DNA from: Solirubrobacterales bacterium | GTDB taxonomy: Bacteria; Actinomycetota; Thermoleophilia; Solirubrobacterales; Solirubrobacteraceae | Direction of reading: 5' to 3' | Assembly (NCBI GenBank): GCA_009781575.1 | Contig: WQXW01000132.1 | Span: forward strand, 1 to 5,773 | Length of the DNA: 5,773 bases | In this document: positions 1 to 4,871 of the stretch, in pieces | Layout of the letters: every line of letters begins with the position of its first letter | How positions within the stretch are numbered: the first letter of the stretch is position 1 | Notes under the pieces: generated by a model | Told to the model about the DNA's origin: nothing | Database searches by the model: none | The model's input: the letters and a program-made list of their open reading frames with translations, nothing else | Program-made: the position numbers and the translations under genes

Positions 1-294
1 ACCCTGGACGACCAGCTGGTTGAAGAGCACGAGCACGAGCACCGCCAGCAGCGGGCTGAGGTCGATCGGGCCCAGCGGCGGCACGAAGCGGCGAAAGACG
101 CGCAGGAACGGTTCCACGATGTCGCGCAGGAAGCCCAGCACCGCGTCGCCCGTGCGCGAGTACGGCGGGCGCAGCCCCGCCGCGAACAGCCACTGGGTCA
201 CGATGTAGGCGAAGATCAGCAGCAGATACACGTAGACAACGGTCGAGATGTACGACGCCACGTCCGCGCGCACGGTGGCCGCCACCGGGCTCAT
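1..294 (-). CDS. yggT: YggT family integral membrane protein (3' end beyond window)
   Basis: The frame is open from an ATG at 294 to the window edge, giving 98 residues with no stop, so the protein is truncated at its C-terminus by the window only. Residues about 14-38 form a hydrophobic membrane segment. After a polar stretch comes the family signature around residues 61-82 (EPFLRVFRRF, then PPLGPIDLSPL), and a second membrane segment starts near residue 79. YggT (YlmG) proteins are small membrane proteins of poorly defined role; in Gram-positives they sit beside sepF and divIVA, and plastid and cyanobacterial relatives affect nucleoid or division organisation. The ATG is chosen because it gives the usual short N-terminus before the first membrane helix and because it lies in an ATGA overlap with a preceding mini-ORF. 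No strong Shine-Dalgarno precedes it; GAGG lies about 10 nt upstream. Family assignment is firm; function is not. Confidence 0.88.
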   Translation of the reverse strand, partial: MSPVAATVRADVASYISTVVYVYLLLIFAYIVTQWLFAAGLRPPYSRTGDAVLGFLRDIVEPFLRVFRRFVPPLGPIDLSPLLAVLVLVLFNQLVVQG

Positions 295-308
295 CGCCAC
301 CGCCTCAT
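291..308 (-). CDS. Candidate 5-codon ORF coupling into yggT
   Basis: ATG at 308-306 opens a five-codon frame (MRRWR) ending with TGA at 293-291. That TGA overlaps the yggT ATG (294-292) as ATGA. It is probably not a functional peptide; if used, it would work as a re-initiation step that hands ribosomes to yggT. Listed because it completes an unbroken stop/start chain from proC. Confidence 0.15.
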   Translation of the reverse strand: MRRWR

Positions 309-420
309 CTCGACGGCCCCATACCGACCGCCCCATAGCGACGGCCCCATACCGACGGCCCCATACCGACCGCCCCATAGCGACGGCCCCATAGCGACGG
401 CCTCATCGCGGCGGCCTCAG
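295..420 (-). repeat. 14-bp tandem repeat array between proC and yggT
   Basis: Read on the minus strand, nine consecutive 14-bp units fill this stretch. The consensus is ATGGGGCCGTCGCT, with variants ending GGT or GAG, and outer units beginning ATGAGG (393-406, 295-308) or CTGAGG (407-420). The first unit encodes the last residues of ProC, and its stop codon TGA sits at 405-403 in the second. The yggT start itself (294-281, ATGAGCCCGGTGGC) reads like a further diverged unit. Because 14 is not a multiple of three, successive ATGs fall in rotating frames. The central units differ at only a few positions, which points to recent expansion. Confidence 0.93.
305..406 (-). CDS. Candidate 33-residue ORF encoded by the 14-bp repeat
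   Basis: An ATG at 406-404 overlaps the proC stop codon (ATGA). Its frame stays open for 33 codons to a TGA at 307-305, which in turn overlaps another ATG at 308-306. The product begins MRPSLWGRRYGAVGMGPS and repeats with a 14-residue period (three 14-bp units). It has no recognisable domain. It may be only a by-product of the repeat. The position of its start exactly on the proC stop is the one reason to list it, since re-initiating ribosomes could translate it. No homology is claimed. Confidence 0.2.
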   Translation of the reverse strand: MRPSLWGRRYGAVGMGPSVWGRRYGAVGMGPSR

Positions 421-1158
421 GACCGCGTCGAGCGCGTCGGCGAACGCCGCGCGCACGCCGCCCCGCTCGAGCGCCGCCAGCCCCCGCGCGGTCATGCCGC
501 CCGGCGAGGTCACCTCGCCACGCACCGCGTGCGTGTCGTACCCGCGCCGGCGCAACAGCTCCGCGGTCCCGGCCAAGGTCTGCACGACCAGCTCGGATGC
601 CTGCGCCGCCGCCATGCCGTGGCGCACGGCGGCGTCCACCTGCGCCTCCGCGACGAGCGCCACATACGCCGGCGCGCACGACATCACGCCCGTCGCCACC
701 TCGAGCAGCGACTCCTCGACGTCCACCAGCTGACCCAATTCGGCGAACAGCGCGCGCACCAGCCCGTCGAGCTCGGGGTCCTGCGCGCGGTCGGCCGCCC
801 GCACCACCACGCCCGCGCGCACCTCGACCGGCAGTGAGGGCACCAGGCGATAGACCGGCCTGCCGGGGTAGGCGCCCCGCAGCCGCTCCAGCGTCACCCC
901 CGCGAGGATCGAGGCCACCGCGCGCGCGTGCTCGGCGAGCTCGGCCGCGACCTCCTCCAGCTGCGCCGGCTTGTGGCAGAGCACCACCAGATCGCCGCGC
1001 CGCGCCACCTCGCCATTGCTGTCCAGCGCCTCCCCCCCGGTCTCGCGCGCGAGAGCCACCGCGCGCTCCCGCACCGGATCGGCGCACAGCACCGGCCGCC
1101 CCCACCCCCGTGCGAGCGCCCGCGCCATGTTCCCGCAACCGATCAGCCCTATCTGCAT
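403..1158 (-). CDS. proC: Pyrroline-5-carboxylate reductase
   Basis: The 251-residue protein belongs to the ProC family, which reduces 1-pyrroline-5-carboxylate to L-proline with NAD(P)H, the last step of proline synthesis in the cytoplasm. The N-terminal Rossmann domain starts immediately with the dinucleotide motif GCGNMA (residues 7-12), and CHKPAQ (61-66) matches the family's VKPQ loop. The C-terminal dimerisation and substrate domain carries EVTSPGGMT (215-223), with the conserved SPGG and Thr, then ALERGGVRAAF. Length is slightly under the usual 260-280. Two loops deviate from the common form: RLVPSLP (104-110) where many members have R-x-MPNTP, and GVMSCAPAYV (157-166) where many have SGSGPAY. 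I read these as lineage variation, but a related reductase or non-catalytic paralogue is possible. The ATG start is fixed by the Rossmann motif; no spaced Shine-Dalgarno is visible, so leaderless initiation is possible. The gene sits between sepF and yggT. Confidence 0.9.
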   Translation of the reverse strand: MQIGLIGCGNMARALARGWGRPVLCADPVRERAVALARETGGEALDSNGEVARRGDLVVLCHKPAQLEEVAAELAEHARAVASILAGVTLERLRGAYPGRPVYRLVPSLPVEVRAGVVVRAADRAQDPELDGLVRALFAELGQLVDVEESLLEVATGVMSCAPAYVALVAEAQVDAAVRHGMAAAQASELVVQTLAGTAELLRRRGYDTHAVRGEVTSPGGMTARGLAALERGGVRAAFADALDAVLRPPR

Positions 1159-1190
1159 CTCTTAGAACGTACGCGATCCTGACGCGTCAA
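1159..1190 (-). promoter_or_regulatory. Candidate promoter and palindrome upstream of proC
   Basis: On the minus strand a TTGACG box lies at 1190-1185, and TTCTAA at 1167-1162 follows after 17 nt. A different hexamer, TACGTT (1171-1166), sits 7 nt before the proC ATG, the spacing expected of a -10 box for a leaderless transcript. The perfect palindrome TGACGCGTCA (1180-1189) overlaps the putative -35 box and could be an operator. The -10 candidates are poor and the two readings conflict, so confidence is low. Confidence 0.25.
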
Positions 1191-1251
1191 CTCTTGGACG
1201 GACGCGCCGCTGATGTGTCAATCGTGGACGGACGCCGTCCTGAGGCGCCAG
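1179..1251. repeat. Degenerate ~31-bp tandem repeat upstream of proC
   Basis: On the plus strand three units begin at 1179 (CTGACGCGTCAA), 1210 (CTGATGTGTCAA) and, more diverged, 1240 (CTGAGGCGCCAG). The first two also share GGACGGACGC (1196-1205 and 1226-1235). On the minus strand each of the first two reads GTCCGTCC, a short spacer, then TTGAC, R, C, R, TCAG. The second copy contains a perfect TTGACA (1221-1216). Confidence 0.7.
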
Positions 1252-1341
1252 ATCCAAGTCTGCCAAGGACGCAGGGAGCGAAGTGTGCTCTGCACATGAG
1301 CGACCGAGGACGCCGGCAGACGCCGGAGCTGGCGCCTCAGG
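1239..1341. repeat. 13-bp perfect inverted repeat flanking a 77-nt spacer
   Basis: CCTGAGGCGCCAG at 1239-1251 is the exact reverse complement of CTGGCGCCTCAGG at 1329-1341. In RNA the arms could pair as a long GC-rich stem closing a 77-nt loop. On the minus strand that loop includes a small hairpin (TGTGC, AGA, GCACA). This lies between the sepF stop and proC and could influence readthrough or message stability. No U-tract follows, so it is not an obvious intrinsic terminator. Confidence 0.6.
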
Positions 1342-1388
1342 CACATGAGCGACCGAGGGCGCCGGCAGACGCCGGAGCTGGCCCTCAG
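1292..1388. repeat. 49-bp direct repeat, two copies, reaching the sepF stop
   Basis: Two adjacent copies lie at 1292-1340 and 1341-1388. They differ by one substitution (A at 1311, G at 1360) and one missing base in the second copy near its end (GCGCCTCAG becomes GCCCTCAG). Each holds a short internal hairpin (CCGGC, 4-nt loop, GCCGG). The TCA at 1385-1387 in the second copy is the reverse complement of the sepF stop codon, so the duplication abuts coding sequence. Together with the ~31-bp units, nearly all of the sepF-proC intergenic region is repeat-derived. Confidence 0.92.
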
Positions 1389-1915
1389 GATTGGTTGAAG
1401 AAGCCCTTTTCGATGAGTCTCGCGCGCTCCTCCGCGGAGATCTCCACGTTGCGCGGCGTCAGCATGAAGACCTTGTCCGCGATCCGTTGCATGCCGCCGT
1501 CGAGCGCGTAGGTGAGGCCGCTGGCGAAGTCGATCAGGCGCTTGGAGAGGTCGGTTTCGCTGCCCTGCAGGTTGAGGATCACCGGGACCGAGTCCTTGAA
1601 GCGATCGGCCACCTGCTGGGCGTCGTTGAACGACTTCGGCACCACCAGGTGCACGCGCACGTCGCCGTTGGCGCGCCCGCCCACCGGGCGCAGCGCCGCG
1701 GCCTGGCGGCCGCCGCGCGCCTCCTCCTCGGGGAAGATCTCATCGAAATCGTCCCGCCGCCGGCGCGCGGTCAGGCGGCGGACGTTGGGGCGCTCCCGGT
1801 AGCGCTCTTCGATCTCGTTCTCATACGGCGCGTAGTCCTCGTCGTAGTCGTCGTGATACTCCTCGGCGAGGCCGAAATAGACGAGCGCGCGGTGCCACGT
1901 GTCGCGAAGGGCCAT
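1385..1915 (-). CDS. sepF: Cell division protein SepF
   Basis: The 176-residue protein matches SepF, which anchors and organises FtsZ at the septal membrane. Residues 1-18 (MALRDTWHRALVYFGLAE) form the expected N-terminal amphipathic membrane-binding helix. They are followed by a highly acidic, tyrosine-rich stretch (19-40) and a basic, probably disordered linker to about residue 84. The C-terminal SepF (DUF552) domain spans about 85-165, with VHLVVPKSFNDAQQVADRFK, PVILNLQGSETDLSKRLIDF and the dimer-interface region ending in LTPRNVEIS. The ATG at 1915 is chosen because it begins exactly with the amphipathic helix; the same frame is open far upstream into yggS but that has no family support. 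No clear Shine-Dalgarno precedes the ATG. The gene follows yggS by 47 nt, the order conserved in Gram-positives and actinobacteria. Confidence 0.95.
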   Translation of the reverse strand: MALRDTWHRALVYFGLAEEYHDDYDEDYAPYENEIEERYRERPNVRRLTARRRRDDFDEIFPEEEARGGRQAAALRPVGGRANGDVRVHLVVPKSFNDAQQVADRFKDSVPVILNLQGSETDLSKRLIDFASGLTYALDGGMQRIADKVFMLTPRNVEISAEERARLIEKGFFNQS

Positions 1916-1962
1916 GGTCTCGGGAAGTCTTCGCCCAGAGCGCCGGTTTCCCTGCACACATG

Positions 1963-2670
1963 CTAACTCCGGGTCAACCCGACCGAGGCGGGCGGCCGCG
2001 GCTCGTAGAGGGTCGTGCCGATCCGCACTATCGTGGCGCCCTCCTCGACGGCGACCTCGAAATCCTGGCTGGTCCCCATCGAGAGCTCCGCCAGGCCGTG
2101 GCGCGCGGCCAGCTCGCGCAGCGCCACGAAGGAGGGGCGGCTCTGCTCGGGCCGGCCGGCGAGGGGCGGCATCGTCATCAGGCCGCGCACCGGCAGTGGC
2201 GCGCGCTCGAGGAAGCGCGGGAGCTCCTCCGGCGCCACCCCGCCCTTGCCGGGCTCGCGCGCGATGTTGACCTCGATCAGCACTCCCAGCCCCGGCCGCG
2301 CGCGCTCGCGCCAGCGCCCCAGCTCGCGCAGCGCCGACTCGCTCGCCAGCGAATGGATCAGCCGCACGTGGGGGACCACCTGGCGGACCTTGCGGCTCTG
2401 CAGCGTGCCGATGAAGTCCCACTCCAGCCGCTCGCCCCAGCGCTCCACCTTCTCCAGCAGATCCTGCGCGCGATTCTCGCCCGCCAGCCTCACCCCGGCG
2501 TCGGCCAGCTTGCCGATCTCGCCCACCGGCACGTACTTGGTGGCCGCCACGATCTCCACCGCGCGCGGATCGCGCCCCACGCGCGCGGCCGCCCGCGCGA
2601 TCCGCTCGCCCACCTGCTCGAGGTTGGCGCGGACCGCCTCGACGTCCAATTGGGCGATCAGCTCAGCCAC
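1963..2670 (-). CDS. yggS: YggS-type pyridoxal phosphate homeostasis protein
   Basis: The 235-residue protein is a single-domain, alanine-racemase-like TIM barrel of the YggS/PLPHP family. These bind PLP and buffer the cytosolic pool; they are not known enzymes. AATKYV (43-48) carries the Schiff-base lysine, Lys45. GENRAQD (64-70), DFIGTLQSRK (85-94), IHSLAS (105-110), VNIAREPGKGG (134-144), GLMTMPP (163-169) and the phosphate-binding LSMGTSQDF...RIGTTLY (196-222) follow in family order. The usual His of the FIGHLQ motif is Thr here. The start is a GTG, overlapping the pgeF stop by 13 nt, with an AGGCGGG stretch a few nt upstream; the next in-frame option would shorten the N-terminus by seven residues. 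The family is often called 'proline synthetase co-transcribed', which fits proC two genes downstream. Confidence 0.94.
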   Translation of the reverse strand: MAELIAQLDVEAVRANLEQVGERIARAAARVGRDPRAVEIVAATKYVPVGEIGKLADAGVRLAGENRAQDLLEKVERWGERLEWDFIGTLQSRKVRQVVPHVRLIHSLASESALRELGRWRERARPGLGVLIEVNIAREPGKGGVAPEELPRFLERAPLPVRGLMTMPPLAGRPEQSRPSFVALRELAARHGLAELSMGTSQDFEVAVEEGATIVRIGTTLYEPRPPASVGLTRS

Positions 2671-3386
2671 GCCACGCCCGCCTGGCGTCCCGCGCGCGCG
2701 CCTTCGCGCCGGTGAGAGAACAGCCCCGCGTCGCAGATCGTGCAGCCGCCCACCTCGCGCACCTCGCGCACCCCCGCCGCCAGCAGGCGAGCGCGCGCGA
2801 TCGCGCGCAGGTCGAGCTTCGCGCGGCCCTCGCCGGGGCGGCCCAGCGCCACGTGCACCTCCTCGCCGGCCTCATAACAGCAGGCGCCCGCGCACGGGCC
2901 GATCACCGCGCCGATCTCCGCGAGCGCCGCGCCGCTCCCGGCGCGCGCGTGCCACCCCTCGCCCTCGCTGGCGAGCTCGCGGATCGCGGCCACGCCCTCC
3001 TCGAGCACGCCCGCCGCCAGCCCGCGCCAGCCGGCGTGCACCATCGCGACCGCCCCGGGGCTCCCCAGGGCGACGGGCAGACAGTCGGCGGCCAGCACCA
3101 TCGCGCCGACCAGCGGCAGCGAGGTGGCGCAGCCGTCGGCGGGCTCCCGCAGCGGCTGGGCCCCGGGGCGGTCGATCGCGCGCACGCGCCGCACGAGCGC
3201 GCCGTGAACCTGGGGGCCCGCGCAGAGGCGGCGCAGGCCGAGCTCCGCGCAGAGGCGCTCGCGCGCGGCGCGACCCTCCTCGCAGCCCTCCCCGGCGGCG
3301 GTGGAGAGGTTGCCCTGCGCACGCGTGGTGAAGAGCGCGCGGCCGCCGCCGGGGAGCGCGACCTCGAGCGGTTGGGGTCGGCTCAC
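2658..3386 (-). CDS. pgeF: Laccase-domain peptidoglycan editing factor
   Basis: The 242-residue protein belongs to the YfiH/PgeF (DUF152, multicopper polyphenol oxidase-like) family, of which members have been reported to correct peptidoglycan stem peptides or to act as purine nucleoside phosphorylases/adenosine deaminases. The metal ligands expected from the family are visible: His61 in PQVHG, Cys102 in AADCLPV and His117 in MVHAGWRGL. IGPCAGACCYEAG (162-174) and the closing CTICDAGLFSHRR (215-227) are also typical. The Arg-Arg near the end and the short tail indicate a complete protein of usual length. The start is GTG at 3386, sharing a GTGA overlap with the upstream nucleotidyltransferase stop, so the two are probably translationally coupled. 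Downstream it overlaps yggS by 13 nt. In many Gram-positives this gene follows ftsZ; here ftsZ is not adjacent. Biochemical activity cannot be decided from sequence. Confidence 0.93.
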   Translation of the reverse strand: MSRPQPLEVALPGGGRALFTTRAQGNLSTAAGEGCEEGRAARERLCAELGLRRLCAGPQVHGALVRRVRAIDRPGAQPLREPADGCATSLPLVGAMVLAADCLPVALGSPGAVAMVHAGWRGLAAGVLEEGVAAIRELASEGEGWHARAGSGAALAEIGAVIGPCAGACCYEAGEEVHVALGRPGEGRAKLDLRAIARARLLAAGVREVREVGGCTICDAGLFSHRREGARAGRQAGVAWLS

Positions 3387-4654
3387 GGGAGCGGCTCCAG
3401 CGCGGCGGCCAGCTCCGCCTGCGCCCCCTCGCCGAGCGCGCCGTCGAGGCGGCGGCGCAGCGCCACGTCCAGGCGCGCGCCCACCTCCGGCCCCTCCGGC
3501 ACGCCCGCGCGCAGCAGATCCTCGCCGGTGATCTGCAGGCGCACGTGGCGCGCGTGCTCGAGCCAGCGCCGCGCCCCGGCGGCGGCCGGCGTACCGGGAC
3601 CGGAGCCGCCCAGCGCGCCGGCCAGCGCCACCCCCTCGGGGGGGACCCGGCCCGCGGCGTCGCGCAGCTCGGAGGGCACGCGCGCGCGGGCCAGCCGCTC
3701 GGCGAGCTCGCTCGCCGCGAGCGCCGCGGCCGCCGTGCGATCGCGATCGTGGGCCTGGAACTCGAGGCGGTCCAGCAGCGCCGCCAGCTCGCCGTCACGC
3801 CGTCCGTCGGCGCGCAGCGTGAGCGGCAGCGCCAGCGCCGCCAGCGCCAGCAGGTCGGGGCGCCCGTCGGCTGCGGGCAGCAGCTCCAGCGCGTCCGAGA
3901 AGAGCCGCGGCTCGAAGCGCAGACGCGGGTGCAGCGCCCCCAGCACGCCCAGCTCCTCGAGCGCGGCGAGCGCGGCGGCGGGTTGCGATTCCCCCAGCGC
4001 GAGGCGCAGCTCCGCGCCCAGGCGCGCGCCCGAGACGGTGCCGAGCGCGCCGTCGCCGAGCGCCTCGCCGGCGAGCCGCGCGGTGTGGGGCTCGATCGCG
4101 AAGCGCAGGCGCGCGGCGTAGCGCGCCAGGCGCCACAGGCGCGTGGGGTCGTCGATGAAGGAGCGCTCGTGCAGCACCCGCAACACCCCCTCGCGCAGAT
4201 CCTCGAGCGCGTGGGGGGCCGCGCGCAGCGCACCGGGCCGCTCGCCGCCGAGCGCCACCGCGATCGCGTTGACGGTGAAGTCGCGGCGCGCGAGGTCCTC
4301 CGCGGGGTCGCCGGCACGCACCTCCGGCAGCGCGCCGGGTGCCGGATAGGACTCCGCGCGGCGCCTCGCGAGGTCCACGCGGGCCGCGCCCGCGCGCACC
4401 ACCGCGGTGCCGAAGCGCGCGTGCGCGGTCACCGTGCCGCGCAGCATCTGCGCCAGCGTCCGCGCCGGCTCGATCGCGTCGCCCGCGGTCACCACGTCGA
4501 GCTCGCGCGGATCCTCGCCCAGCAGCAGATCGCGCACCGCGCCGCCGGCCAGCTCCAGCTCCTCCCCCCGGCCCGCCAGCTCGAGCAGCGCCGCGCCGCC
4601 GGGCACCTCGCCCAGGCGCGCCAGCACGAGCCGGCCGGCCCCCATCTCCTCCAC
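3383..4654 (-). CDS. Class II tRNA nucleotidyltransferase / poly(A) polymerase family protein
   Basis: With the start used here the protein has 423 residues. Class II nucleotidyltransferase motifs appear in order: GGAVRDLLLG (37-46), ELDVVTAGDA (51-60), HARFGTAVV (78-86), RVDLARRRAESY (92-103), RRDFTVNAIAV (123-133), DDPTRLWRLARYAARLRF (168-185) and GARLGAELRLAL (209-220). A C-terminal arm ends in ITGEDLLRAGVPEGPEVG (375-392). No HD phosphohydrolase motif is seen. Such enzymes add or repair tRNA 3'-CCA or add A tails; sequence does not settle which. The metal site reads E-L-D where D-x-D is usual. Start: GTG at 4654 has GGTGAGG 9 nt upstream. Alternatives are ATG 4645, with GGAGG only 2 nt away, and ATG 4696, without a Shine-Dalgarno. 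Extension to 4858 would run through the hisF terminator. The stop overlaps the pgeF start as GTGA. Confidence 0.88.
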   Translation of the reverse strand: MEEMGAGRLVLARLGEVPGGAALLELAGRGEELELAGGAVRDLLLGEDPRELDVVTAGDAIEPARTLAQMLRGTVTAHARFGTAVVRAGAARVDLARRRAESYPAPGALPEVRAGDPAEDLARRDFTVNAIAVALGGERPGALRAAPHALEDLREGVLRVLHERSFIDDPTRLWRLARYAARLRFAIEPHTARLAGEALGDGALGTVSGARLGAELRLALGESQPAAALAALEELGVLGALHPRLRFEPRLFSDALELLPAADGRPDLLALAALALPLTLRADGRRDGELAALLDRLEFQAHDRDRTAAAALAASELAERLARARVPSELRDAAGRVPPEGVALAGALGGSGPGTPAAAGARRWLEHARHVRLQITGEDLLRAGVPEGPEVGARLDVALRRRLDGALGEGAQAELAAALEPLP

Positions 4655-4685
4655 GCCGCGCCGCCTCACCCGCCCGGGCGCGATG

Positions 4686-4699
4686 AAAATGCGCATTTT
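4686..4699. promoter_or_regulatory. AT-rich 14-bp perfect palindrome upstream of the nucleotidyltransferase
   Basis: AAAATGCGCATTTT is self-complementary over its full length and stands out as A/T-rich in very GC-rich surroundings. It lies 32-45 nt before the preferred GTG start, in the only stretch between the hisF terminator and the gene where a promoter could sit, so it may be an operator or part of a promoter. It also contains the alternative ATG 4696. I cannot assign paired -35 and -10 boxes with confidence. Confidence 0.35.
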
Positions 4700-4761
4700 G
4701 CGCGAATCTGGCGCGCAAGCGCTGCCTCGAACACGTCTGTCTGAGGGAGCGTTGGGGGATT

Positions 4762-4795
4762 CAAAAAGAGGATTGGTTCCGCGCGGAACCAATCC
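4762..4795 (-). terminator. Intrinsic terminator downstream of hisF
   Basis: Positions 4770-4795 are a perfect 26-bp palindrome that folds as an 11-bp stem (GGATTGGTTCC with its complement) and a GCGC loop. On the minus strand it is followed by TCTTTTTG, a U-rich tract, and preceded by a T-rich run. On the plus strand the flank is A-rich instead, so it terminates minus-strand transcripts only. It sits 77 nt after the hisF stop and separates hisF from the downstream block. Confidence 0.88.
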
Positions 4796-4838
4796 AAAAA
4801 ACAAAACACGCAACGGACGCTGCTCGACCCGCACCGCC

Positions 4839-4856
4839 GGCGCGGGCGCCCGCGCC
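4839..4856. repeat. GC-only 18-bp palindrome after hisF
   Basis: GGCGCGGGCGCCCGCGCC is perfectly self-complementary and lies 16-33 nt beyond the hisF stop, upstream of the intrinsic terminator. It could form a hairpin protecting the hisF mRNA end or assist termination. It has no U-tract of its own. In sequence this GC-rich such palindromes also arise by chance. Confidence 0.4.
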
Positions 4857-4871
4857 ACTCGCGGAGAGCCA

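Noticed and set aside
295..420. CRISPR-like or G-quadruplex reading of the 14-bp array
   Set aside because: Units are contiguous without spacers, so it is not CRISPR. GGGG runs recur every 14 nt, but 10-nt loops make a stable quadruplex doubtful.
407..1138. Minus-strand open frame overlapping proC in a different frame and running into the repeat
   Set aside because: Arg/Gly/Ala-rich shadow of proC; only its last 33 codons, beyond the proC stop, are worth listing separately.
1159..1384. tRNA or other known structured RNA in the sepF-proC spacer
   Set aside because: No cloverleaf, T-loop or recognised riboswitch core could be traced; the hairpins seen are explained by the repeats.
1916..2422. 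Extension of the sepF frame upstream into yggS
   Set aside because: It overlaps yggS in another frame, is Arg/Ala/Gly-rich, and SepF characteristically begins with the amphipathic helix encoded from the ATG at 1915.
2015..4744. Several long plus-strand open frames (including one over 460 codons) across pgeF, yggS and the nucleotidyltransferase
   Set aside because: Their products are low-complexity Arg/Ala/Pro/Ser-rich sequence without domains, and they lie antisense to genes with clear motifs; long antisense frames are expected in such GC-rich DNA.
4755..4810. Plus-strand use of the 26-bp palindrome as a terminator
   Set aside because: The plus strand downstream flank is A-rich, not T-rich, and no plus-strand gene is supported.
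4655..4858. N-terminal extension of the nucleotidyltransferase to an ATG at 4858
   Set aside because: The extension would translate straight through the hisF terminator hairpin and an A/T-richer spacer, and it has no family counterpart.
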